Assembly (NCBI GenBank): GCA_037178625.1
Contig: JAWZXG010000031.1
Span: 62,001-126,000 of the forward strand
DNA: 64,000 bases
Direction of reading: 5' to 3'
Source: Skeletonema tropicum
Taxonomy: Eukaryota > Bacillariophyta > Thalassiosirophyceae > Thalassiosirales > Thalassiosiraceae
The notes beneath the pieces were generated by a model, which was not told where the DNA came from, searched no databases, and saw nothing but the letters and a program-made list of their open reading frames with translations. The position numbers and the translations under genes are program-made. Positions 22,958-32,277 of this stretch are shown here, piece by piece. Every line of letters begins with the position of its first letter. Position 1 is the first letter of the stretch.

Positions 22958-23965
22958 ATGGCTGACGACGCCGACGCTGGCGATAATACTTTTGTGTACA
23001 TGGGCGGTGATCAACATGTGCCCGATGGTGTCATCCATGTCATCATTCATCCATCAGTAAAAATTATTCTGAGGCGTGCATTTCATCACCGTCGACAACT
23101 TGTCTCTGTGGCGATGCACGATGGCGTTGAAATAATTGAGTACTGCATTCTGCAATTGTGAATCTCTGAGAGGAATTAAATTACTCGGCGTGAAGGAGAT
23201 CGTAGAATATGCGTTCATTAATTGCGTTGCCCTGTCGGATGTGGAATTTGGTGACGAGTTGGAAACAATTGGACATCGTGCATTTTGTGGTTGCGAGTCT
23301 CTGAGGAGCATCAAAATGCCATCTGTTAGGAACATTGAAGCTGACGCGTTTGATTCATGTAGCAGCTGACGGATGTGGAATTTGGTAGCAACTTGGAAAC
23401 AATTTGTTCTTGTTCGTTCTGTATTTGTCCCAGTCTTCGACGCATTGCCATCCCATTGAAGGACAACATATTTCCTCTAGATCCCGACGAAGGACGGTGC
23501 GACCAGTTCGATGGATGCGACAATCTAACAACGGTTGATCTTGTGGGGGCTGAGGTGATCCGTAGCACCATCTCATCTCTGCTACTGGAGAGCTGGAGAA
23601 GTGATTTAAATGTTGAGATTGGTCGCATCAATCAGGTGCTTCTAAATACTTGCAAATATGGAAAGGCCGCCGCAATATCCAGTTGGATTAGATCGTTAAT
23701 CGATGGAATGGATCGCTACAAAGCTGAACACAAAAGATTACTAAAGGAGCACATGAAACAACTCGAGCTCGCTATCTGGAAGGCCAAGCTTGACGAGAAA
23801 GAGGGGGAGGATAAGTCCACTCTGGAGGTGCAAACAAAGAGAGCCAAAGTAGATGTAGAGGCCATGAGGAAAAAGAAACGCATCACATCTGGTGCAAGCA
23901 TCGTGATCAAGAATGTTCTTCCTTTCCTTGAGTTTGACTCTGGAAATACATCGAATACGCGGTAA
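22958..23965 (+). pseudogene. BspA-type leucine-rich repeat gene, two frameshifts
   Basis: Compared with the intact neighbour at 24273-25103, the reading frame is broken twice. Near 23145 (after VEIIE) about two bases are missing before TAFCNCESLRGIKLLGV. Near 23365 (after FDSCSS) one base is missing before LTDVEFGSNLETI. Between and after the breaks the LRR_5-type repeats continue (VEFGDELETIGHRAFCGCES). The C-terminal helical region and the ending RITSGASIVIKNVLPFLEF match the neighbour. The ATG at 22958 aligns with the start of the intact copy (MADDADAGDN against MAEQESDNDN). The breaks could be decay or base-call errors, but the protein is not encoded as written. Confidence 0.75.
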
Positions 23966-24272
23966 ATAGGCAGAGATCTCACTTCAACGTAGCAGCCGGG
24001 GGCCTTACCATTAGGCACCTTTAACTGGCAGTCGTCTTTGATGTCGAGGTATCGGTGTTATCTCCTGCGCTATAGTATCATTCTAACCGCGGCTTGATGC
24101 CCCATCTCGCGAATCTAAAATTATTTTAAAATTCAACACCCGCTTTGACTTTTGAGCCTCGCTTCATTCCGCCTTGGCCCCTACTTACCCTCTCGAGAGA
24201 TCTAAGCCTACCGTCATTTTTCTGTCTCTCCGACTGGCCTGGTAGCGAGAAGGCGCATCTTCTTCCTACGCC
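23966..24272. other. Spacer between the two BspA-like genes
   Basis: About 300 bp containing the 3' end of the pseudogene and the presumed promoter of the intact copy. No other feature is visible. Confidence 0.5.
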
Positions 24273-25103
24273 ATGGCGGAGCAAGAATCAGACAATGACA
24301 ACTTCTTTGTCTACTCGAGAGAGGGGCAAGAAGTTTCCGATGATGTCACGCATGCCATCATCGATCCAGCCGTTCAAAACATTCCTTCAAGGGCATTCTG
24401 GAATCGAACCAAACTGGTCTCTGTTGAATTTCACGATGGCGTCGAAAGAATTGAAGGTGGAGCTTTCAATAGATGTTGGTCGCTGAGACGAGCTAAATTA
24501 CTTGGCGTAAGGGAGATTGGAAAGTGTGCATTTAGTAGTTGCGTAGGCCTCTCAAGAGTGGAATTTGGAGATAAGCTCGAAACGATTGGACAGGGAGCAT
24601 TTGATTTCTGCGCCGCTTTACGGCGAATCGTCATCCCATTGAGAGATAATATCTTCCCTTTCAGTAGTAGACACACCCAGTCCCAGTTTGAGTATTGTGT
24701 CAATCTAAAGGCAGTTGATGTTTGTATTACCGGGGAGATTTATAGAACAATCGCCTCGTTGCTGCTGCAGAGCTGGAGAGTTGAAATAAACAAAGAGATT
24801 GGTCGCATCAACATGGACCTTCCAAAGACTGCTCACAGCGACAAGACAAGTACAATCAGTCAGTGGATTCGATCAGTCCTCCATAGAATTGACCGCTACA
24901 AAGCTGAACACAACAAACTCTTAGAGGAGGCTACCGCGCTACTTGACCTCGCTGTCTGGAAGGCTCGGCTTGATGAGCAACAGGACGATGGGACGACCGA
25001 GGGAGAACCACAAGTGGAGAGAAGTGGTCGGAATGATCGACGCATTACATCTGGAGCGAGCATTGTAATCAAGAATGTTCTTCCTTTTCTCCAACTGAAA
25101 TAA
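24273..25103 (+). CDS. BspA-type leucine-rich repeat protein
   Basis: 276 residues, single exon. Residues about 30-130 contain four LRR_5/BspA-like repeats with the pattern I-x-x-x-A-F-x-x-C-x-x-L-x-x-V-x-x (AFNRCWSLRRAKLLGVREI, AFSSCVGLSRVEFGDKLETI, AFDFCAALRRIVIPL). Residues about 160-240 are predicted helical (WIRSVLHRIDRYKAEHNKLL). The C-terminus RITSGASIVIKNVLPFLQLK is shared with the broken neighbour. There is no signal peptide or membrane segment, so the product is probably cytosolic or nuclear. Such repeats mediate protein binding and are expanded in many protists and diatoms. The specific partner is unknown. It is a tandem duplicate of 22958-23965. Confidence 0.75.
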   Translation: MAEQESDNDNFFVYSREGQEVSDDVTHAIIDPAVQNIPSRAFWNRTKLVSVEFHDGVERIEGGAFNRCWSLRRAKLLGVREIGKCAFSSCVGLSRVEFGDKLETIGQGAFDFCAALRRIVIPLRDNIFPFSSRHTQSQFEYCVNLKAVDVCITGEIYRTIASLLLQSWRVEINKEIGRINMDLPKTAHSDKTSTISQWIRSVLHRIDRYKAEHNKLLEEATALLDLAVWKARLDEQQDDGTTEGEPQVERSGRNDRRITSGASIVIKNVLPFLQLK

Positions 25104-25205
25104 TAAATTAACTACTAAGATTACGAGCAACTTTCCTACGTCGGCCAGCTATTTCATAAGAAGATGTTGCTGTCCAATCACATGAAACACCTACAGCATC
25201 ACTTC

Positions 25206-25274
25206 TTCCTTAAACGATATTTGACGTACTTTAAAATTTCTGTTATATTATTATTTCCTTAAACAATATTTGAC
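25206..25274 (+). mobile_element. 29-bp retroposon 3'-end insertion flanked by a 20-bp direct repeat
   Basis: Direct repeats 25206-25225 and 25255-25274 (one mismatch) flank 29 bases starting GTACTTTAAAATTTCTGTTA and ending in TTATTAT. The inserted sequence plus three bases matches the inverse complement of the left end of the MsrB insertion (32866-32893). The pattern fits a heavily 5'-truncated non-LTR retroposon with target-site duplication. It lies at the stop codon of the MYND gene, whose TAA is in the right-hand repeat copy. Confidence 0.55.
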
Positions 25275-26601
25275 CACTCTTGGCGACCTCCTCGTTCATA
25301 CTTTTTGCACTCCTTTTTGTGTCTAGACCAACAGTGCTTTTGACAGTCCTTGTCGCAGAAGAATGCGTTCTATCAATCAATGTAAAGGATTGGATGAGAT
25401 CATGACAAGATACAATCAAACTATGCCATCATTTACTCATCAACAAACGCACTCACCTGGCAACGGCTGCAACGCATGAATTCATTCCCCCCACCCTTGC
25501 CACACTCCAAACAAGATTGTTTCACACCTGCACTATGACGCACTCTATGATCGAGTGTATGCAATCTCCAGACCTTGTCCTTACATTCCTCACCACACCA
25601 ATATACTGTCCCACACTCACATAAAATTAGATCAGTCCTTCCATCTTTTGGTGGGCCATAGCAAACTGAACAACGCTTCATATTAGCCTCAAGACGTGCA
25701 TTAAGTTGTTGAACGCTTTGAAACTCCCCTTTATTACATTGTTCACGAACCCAGTTCCATCTCTCTTTGTCCTCTGCGAATGATGCCGGCCTCCCAACCC
25801 AATCAGTTGGAACATAGGCAATTGGTTCGACAGTAGAGAATCGTGCCGCATTCGGAGTACAATCTTCAATATTCCACTTTGGATTGGGCTCCTGTCCCCC
25901 AAACCCTCCAACCCTCGCCGACCATACCAAAAACTCAAACAAAGTAAGAGACTTATCACCATCACTTTTGTATATCTCTCGTGGATCTTGGTCAAAGTTC
26001 TCAGGGAGGTCTTCCCACGTTAGAAAATTCTCGAGAGGTTTTGTTGCACCTTTTGAATTACCCCATGCCTCCTCGTCAATTTTGACTGCTGGGGCGATGG
26101 GCTACATCCTTCCTCTAGCTGTACCTCTCTCAATCCACATAGCCCCAGCTGATTGGAGTACATGCCCATGCCAAGATGATATGGCTTTCCTGTCCAATCT
26201 TGAACTAGTCCCCTTTCCAACTCTGCCATATGTTGCGATTGCCACGATCGTTCAAACACATTAATTTGATACCTACACCAATCAATCGTCAGAATTGTCT
26301 CGGCATCATCACCCAATTCGGCAGCAACCAGTGGACAAAGCTTGGACCAATCCTCATCACTCATTCGTAATGCATCCCCCTCACTTACAGGAGGAGCTCC
26401 AGGACGAGCCTTCCCATAAATAGCACGACGAGTTAGCATGATATTATTCTGATAGACCGGAAAAGGCTCTTTGGTCTTTGCCGCACGAAAGTTCGCCCCA
26501 TTGGCAACTCGTTCCTTTTCCTCGGTGATGCGTTGTTCATGCTCTTCTTCCTCTTTCTCTTCTTCCTCTCTCTCATATGTAGTCTTTCTGAGTAGATGCA
26601 T
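25259..26601 (-). CDS. Two-finger MYND zinc-finger protein (one intron, one frameshift)
   Basis: The first segment (26601-26103) begins with a basic/acidic coiled stretch and includes NNIMLTRRAIYGKARPGAPP. The frame then shifts by one base near 26102, after QLEEGC. The new frame (PIAPAVKIDEEAWGN...) stays open through to a CAG/GTGAGT donor at 25456. An 87-nt intron (25370-25456) leads to a last exon 25369-25259. Two zinc fingers are visible: RCSVC...LCECGTVYWCGEEC...H, somewhat divergent, and a canonical MYND CLECG...CSRCQ/NAFFCDKDCQKHCWSRHKKEC. The second finger is completed only by splicing; retaining the intron would cut it off within five codons. MYND fingers bind proline-rich peptides in chromatin and signalling proteins. 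The frameshift may be an error or early decay. Start choice is the first ATG of the open frame. Confidence 0.65.
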
Positions 26602-26654
26602 ACGAGATATATTGCTCCCAACATTGGCAACACAGAATTGTAGAGAGAGATTAC

Positions 26655-26814
26655 GTTGCTCATAGTGGATCTGATACTCTCGACTTCAAGTCTATCTCCC
26701 ATCAGTCGTCGCCGTGGTGGATGCCACGGCAGCTATCACTGTCGAATCCATCATATCAAGCTGATGAGTCGGACGGAAGGATGTACTGTTCAGCATACAG
26801 AACGGGAGAGGACG
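26655..26814 (+). pseudogene. Relic of MsrB exon 1
   Basis: Aligns base by base, with gaps, to exon 1 of the MsrB gene at 32300-32502. Shared blocks include CGACTTCAAG, CACTGTCGAATCCATCA, AGTCGGACGGA, and the donor context GACGGTGAGT. The frame is not kept. It is on the same strand as MsrB but on the other side of the LRR gene, and no further MsrB exons follow. Confidence 0.6.
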
Positions 26815-26929
26815 GTGAGTAGATACTTGTTTCTAGTGCAAGTATCCAGTCTTGTAATCTCTAAGTTGACATAAATGTTGACATAAATGACCTAAAATAT
26901 AATTCCGCTACTCGACAACTCAAACTCAC

Positions 26930-27246
26930 GCTCACGTCTCTTTCTCTTTGTCACTCTCACAAAAGACGTTTTCAGAGCCGGATGTCTCTGCATCTTCACA
27001 TACAGCTACTTGTACTTGCGACCGCTCAAATTCATTCTGCATCACGGGGTATTCTAATCTCCTCCTCCCGATGACCTGCTCGCTTCTTCACCTGCGCTCT
27101 CATCTTTCAGAAACGACTCCACTTCATTCACTGCCATTGCTCCGTCCGTTTCAGCATCACTCTCCAAACAAGTATCTTCCAATGCCAATGCGGCAGAATA
27201 CGTAGTCACGCTGTCATTGAAGAGACTTTGAGGGATAGATTCGGTT
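26930..27246 (-). other. Coding-like acidic remnant downstream of the LRR gene
   Basis: On the minus strand a frame from about 27246 reads SIPQSLFNDSVTTYSAALAL and continues through an acidic, serine-rich stretch to a stop near 27053. After a one-base shift another frame reads PVMQNEFERSQVQVAVCED and ends with KEKET and a stop near 26933. The composition resembles the acidic tail of the LRR protein ending at 27255, but the frame does not continue from it. It may be a decayed former C-terminal extension or an unrecognised exon. Confidence 0.3.
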
Positions 27247-27254
27247 GCTACAGC

Positions 27255-30200
27255 TCATGTTGATGCTACAGCAAGAGAATCTTGCATTTTTTCCACTGTC
27301 TCACGAAGCTTTGCAATCTCGTCGTTTTGTCTCGCCAACTGATCCTTCTGAAGCATGAGCTCCTCCTGTTGAGAAGCAATCTGTACCTTTTGGAGTGCAA
27401 TCTCCTCTTTCATTTCCTCAATTGCGCCTTCCTTCTCTGCTTCTGCTTCTACATCTGCTTCTGAATTAGAAGTAGACTCCGAATCAGATGCATGTCCAGT
27501 CCAATTCTCGTTCCATGCTTCCAATGTAACAAATAACCATTCGTCCAAATCCATTACAAACAGTACGATTACTGAATTAACAATGATATCGGTATTGCTG
27601 GTCGCGATTGCCTTGTTGTATACGGAACTAACCTGAATGAGGCGAGGATAGAGCGTGACAAAGTGAAATCCTCAATCAGATGCAAAAGAATAAACAAGTA
27701 ACATGTCAGACAATGTTGCAACAACTCACATACAAGGCGTAAAGTGTAATCGAACACAAGCCCACTCCACCAATAAAATATCGAATCCTTGAGCCGGGAG
27801 AGTGCCTGACTTTGGATGAGTAGTATATCAACTTGGATCCATTGATCACGTCTTTTGCAAGATGAGCAAACATTAACAAAGAGAAAATTACCCAGCCGTA
27901 TTTATCCAAGTCGGAATAGTCCTTACACACATCAGAGTCACGAGGGCATTTCCACGTAAATTGGATTTCTGTTTTGTCGTCTTGCAGGTTGGCTTCTGAA
28001 GCAAGGACAAAAAAGATGAGACTTATAGTCTGGACGCCAAGTGTAGTAAAAGCTACCAGCCAACCAAGGCGACTGTCTGTTACAAGGTAAGAATACGCCG
28101 ATCCTTTGCCAATTCTACTCAAAGCATACTTGTAATCGTTTTCAAGCCTCTCTCTCATCGACATAGTTAGGGTGTTCCCAAGATTCTTGCGTTTCCTTAA
28201 GAAGTACAAAAAGAGGACGGCCACGCAGCTAAATAAAAAGATCCCGGCAAAGAGAACAGCGGCAAATGTGCCGTAATTTAGGCTAAATTTTTCTGCAATT
28301 AGTGTATCTTCTTGGGGATAACAGTCCTCATTTGCGTTACCTGACGTGTCGTGTAAAAGAAGGTTGCAGTTGGTAAGAGCTATCATAAAGAGCGAATGGT
28401 ACAAATACAGCGAACAAATTAGTACTTACAACATATTGTACAATGTTCGCACTCAAGGGCCTCGTCAAAGGCAGAAGGCACGCCGCAATCTGTGACAAAT
28501 GTGGATTGGGTGTGCACACTTTCGTCTAATTGTGGCACATTAGGCATTTCTGTAATCCTGTTGCTTTGGAGTTGAAGTAGTTGCAGCTTTTCCAAATAGA
28601 CCAAGTCCTCAGGGGCTCCGGTAAAGGCATTGTAACTGAGACGCAAGTACGTGAGGTTGGAAAGTAGGCCAATCTCTGTCGGAATCGATCCCTGTGAGAT
28701 GAGGTTTGTGTAGAGTGCAAGAACAGCAAGATTTTTGGCGAGAGTTAGCAATAAATATGAAGCCCGAAGAAATAATATATCAGCACGTGAGCATCACCTT
28801 CATGTCATTGTCACTCAAGTCCAACACTTCGATTGATGGTAGATTTCTAATGCTCTCACTCAATCTCCCCGACAAGCCATTGTTGCGAAGCTTCAACTTT
28901 GTCACCCTTTTTGTGCCAATATCGCAAGTGACTCCATACCAGCTACAGTGGCTCACATACTCATCTAGCCACAGTGATCCATTTGTCCACTCTGCACCCT
29001 TGGCCGCACCATAAAAATTACTCAAGGCATTTCGTTCGATTGGACACAGTGAGAAGTCACTCGCAAGATCAAATTCGTCCACCTCACGTTGCATACATAG
29101 ACTCAAAGGAGCGGCAGTTTCAGAAGAATTGTAGAAGAGATTTCCTTCCAAAAGGATAGAAGAACCCAGAAGCTGGCCAATCTCAGAAGGAATAACTCCT
29201 GACAAGGTATTATTTGAAAGATTGAGGCGTTTCAGTACACCTGCAGATGAAGAAAGACACAAGCGTTAAGTGATAACACATTAGCACAAGATTCATTGTA
29301 ACACTGCAAAATGTGACAGACAATTACTCACCTCTAAGCAGTCCAAGCTCAGGAGGAATCCAGTTCTCGAGAAGGTTGTTGGACAAATCCAACACTTCCA
29401 GCACTGCCATATTGCCAACGGAGGATGGAATAGCACCTGCTAGCTTGTTACCAGCTAGATTCAATATATTGAGCGATTGAAACCTTCCTAGATCTTCTGA
29501 AATCGATCCTGTGAAGCCATTCATTTGGTTCGACAGGTCAAGCTCGTGGAGACTTTTAAAAGATTCCACGAAATGAGGCAGCTGTCCTGAGAGAGCGTTA
29601 GATGACATGTCGAATTGACGCAAGTGCTGAAGATTGTTCAATTTCAATGACTTTGGAAGGCTGCCAAAGAGATAGTTGTGTGACATGTTCAACTGGCGTA
29701 AATTTGGGAGGCTATTCATTGATTCTGAAAGTCTGCCGTAGATTTGGTTGTTTTGTGCAAAGAATTGCTCAGTGTTGGGCGGAATGTTATCTAAACTATC
29801 AGTTGCATCTATTTGGATGGCATTGTTGCTCACGTCACAATAGCGAAGTGTTTGAAGTGGTGATACTTTGTACTTATCGAAGCGACGCATGAACGTGAAG
29901 TTGTTGCTGCTAAAGTCGGCGTGTACTATCGATGGAGAGACAAGTACATCCACCTTTCCACTTAGAGGAAACTGGCCAACAAGGTTGTTGTCCCTCAAAT
30001 CAATACTGGTAATGTATCCGACAACGTCGCAAGATATTCCGTACCACTGGCAATGATCTGCTGTTTTGTTCATCCAACCTTCATTATTTGTCCAGTTCTC
30101 ACCTCCTGTTTGTTTGTATATCGTCTCCAGACTCTCCCTCTGCTTACCAAAAAAATAATTTGTTTCCCTGCCGTATTGCTTCCATGCATCACCAGAATTA

Positions 30201-31665
30201 TAGATTTCTTCGCTAATATTCATTGATTTTGGATTCAATGCGTGCCCAAATCCTTTAGCATAGGCGATGAAACTGCTGTAACATGTCGCACTATTCCTAT
30301 ATGTGTAGTCGTCAAGGTCAAGGCAAGATGAATACGAGTAATCTCCACAGCAATATTCAGCCGCATAATCACAAGCTTCTCCCACTCTTGCATCTTCACA
30401 AAGAGGCAACCAAAAGTCACATTTGCACTCATTATACAACCCGACAGTGTAGTTGTAATACCAAGGTATAACGACAATTTCGGCATTATGCTTTCCACAG
30501 GAACAAGACTCTGCTTCTTTACAAAATGGTGACACAACACCATCCACGATACCCAAGAAATCAAAGTTGTCTTGACATGTTGACCTCAAATCCTCACACT
30601 AGTGACGATTGAAAGATTTGATAACTAATGAAAATTAGAAAAAATAATGCATCCAATTCAGTGTCAAACCAAAGAATGTATCTGACTTACAGTGCGGATT
30701 CCCCCACAACTACAACAGTGGTCAGAGGCTGGGCCCATATCTCCTGCAAACTCATCTGCTTTACGACATTTTCGATCATTTCTTTCATAAAAATCACACC
30801 CATTTCCCTCTCTATCCCTCCAAATGGGATTATCGAAACAGTACTGTGTCGGATTGGATGAAGCTGACGCAGAGCTTGATGGAATAAGAGAAGTGGTGGG
30901 TGGGCTTGATGGGCTGAGAGAGTTGGTGGGAGGTATCGATGGAGTGCTTGATGAAGATCTTGACGGTTTGAAAGAGGTCGAAGGAGTAGCTGACTTAGTT
31001 GGATTGAATGTTGGATTCATTGTTGGATCTGCTGTTGGAGAGAGAGTTGGACCTGTTGTTGGATAGAAAGTTGGATCTGTTGTTGGATAGAAGATTGGAT
31101 CTGCTGCCTCTATTGGAACGTTTGTAGTAATTTCGGGCGATGTTGATTCCGCATTAAAAATATTCGATCGATGTTGTTTCCTGTGACGAAGAGATCTCAC
31201 TGCAGACGGCTGCAAGGCTGGAGAAGCCGCTTCTCCTGATCCACCACTTTGATGAATCAACGAGAGTGGATAAATCAACATCGCGATGGAGCCGAATGCA
31301 ATCAGCATCATAATAAACGAAATAATTCCACCACCAAGCCATGGCATAAAATTGGTCCGATGCTTTGCGGCGGTTTTGTTCCGTTTCGTCTTGGCCGCTG
31401 ATTTCTTCGTCTTCGGTTTCGCAACGGCAGTGGCGGATGCATCTTTCAACTGCTGATCGGACACCGCATCATCATCAGATGATGATGATGCATTCGCTTG
31501 CCCCGCCTTTGTCTCACGATGAAGCAGCTCTCTCAAAAGGATATCCGACGGAACATCGGCCAAAAAATCAATATTTTTGAGCGCCATACTTTCCCCCCCC
31601 TCTGCAATGTGCTCTAGTAGACGACGATCCGTCGTCTCGGCGGCAGTGAGATTATTGTCGTCCAT
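27255..31665 (-). CDS. Multi-pass leucine-rich repeat surface protein (six exons)
   Basis: Exons 31665-30691, 30598-29332, 29240-28798, 28691-28430, 28379-27730 and 27632-27255 join in one frame of 1324 residues. Every intron (50-106 nt) has a GT donor and AG acceptor. In order: an acidic/lysine-rich N-terminus, a membrane segment at about 109-133 (probable signal anchor), a proline/threonine/serine stalk with PTxDPTFYPTT repeats (about 185-270), a cysteine-rich module (GNGCDFY...DHCCSCGG), and a second Cys-rich stretch. Two LRRNT-like caps follow (GGENWTNNEGW...CQWYGISCD near 490; GAEWTNGSLW...CSWYGVTCD near 840), each with plant-type LRRs (L-x-x-N-x-L-x-G-x-I-P). The C-terminal third has about five hydrophobic segments from about 1019 and a charged coiled coil at the end. 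No kinase domain is present. The likely role is a surface or endomembrane binding protein; the ligand is unknown. Confidence 0.85.
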
Positions 31666-31751
31666 TGTATTTAATGCTCTGATGTAATAAGTACATCTGC
31701 TGTGGCGTGGTATGTGTGTGGGGCTTTAGGTTATTTCTGTGCTACGGTAAC

Positions 31752-32045
31752 CTACGTATCACTGGTATTGCAAACAAGAAAAGAATCGTGGATACGCCTT
31801 CGCTTTTGGGGGGGCTGAGACGACTCTTGAGTCGACTGAGAGCTACTTCTTTGTGAAGTAGATCTGCCACCTGTACTGTATAATAAATATGAAATTTGGT
31901 CATCATTAAGTGACGACGCTGTTATCGGGCCATTGTTGCTCTCATAAAGTGCTTGAATGGCAGCTAGTCCTGCTGAGCCGTTTGCCTTACAAACCGTTCT
32001 CCCGAATATTTGTGTGTAGTAGGTGCGTGGACGGAATGAATGCAT
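31752..32045 (-). CDS. Small hypothetical protein or gene fragment
   Basis: A 97-codon ORF between the 5' ends of the LRR and MsrB genes. The N-terminal half is ordered-looking (GSAGLAAIQALYESNNG, SSLNDDQISYLLYS). It is followed by a serine/glutamine stretch and a basic cluster QKRRRI that could be a nuclear signal. I recognise no domain. It may be a short gene, or the surviving end of a longer one. Confidence 0.35.
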   Translation of the reverse strand: MHSFRPRTYYTQIFGRTVCKANGSAGLAAIQALYESNNGPITASSLNDDQISYLLYSTGGRSTSQRSSSQSTQESSQPPQKRRRIHDSFLVCNTSDT

Positions 32046-32277
32046 GTAGCAAGCGGAAGTTGGGAGTTTAGATTTATTTGTTACGCACGTGGGGGTACTT
32101 TTCCACCATATCTTTGGCGGAAGTTACCACTTACGGGAAAGCATTCGGGATCCGGGCACAATGCACAAACAAGACTGAGGGAGCCCGGGCTGGGGATGTC
32201 GATGTCGATGACGATTGTTCACTATCGATGTATTTACCCTACCCACGGCAACGCAGAAACCACTCCTCTTAATCATC

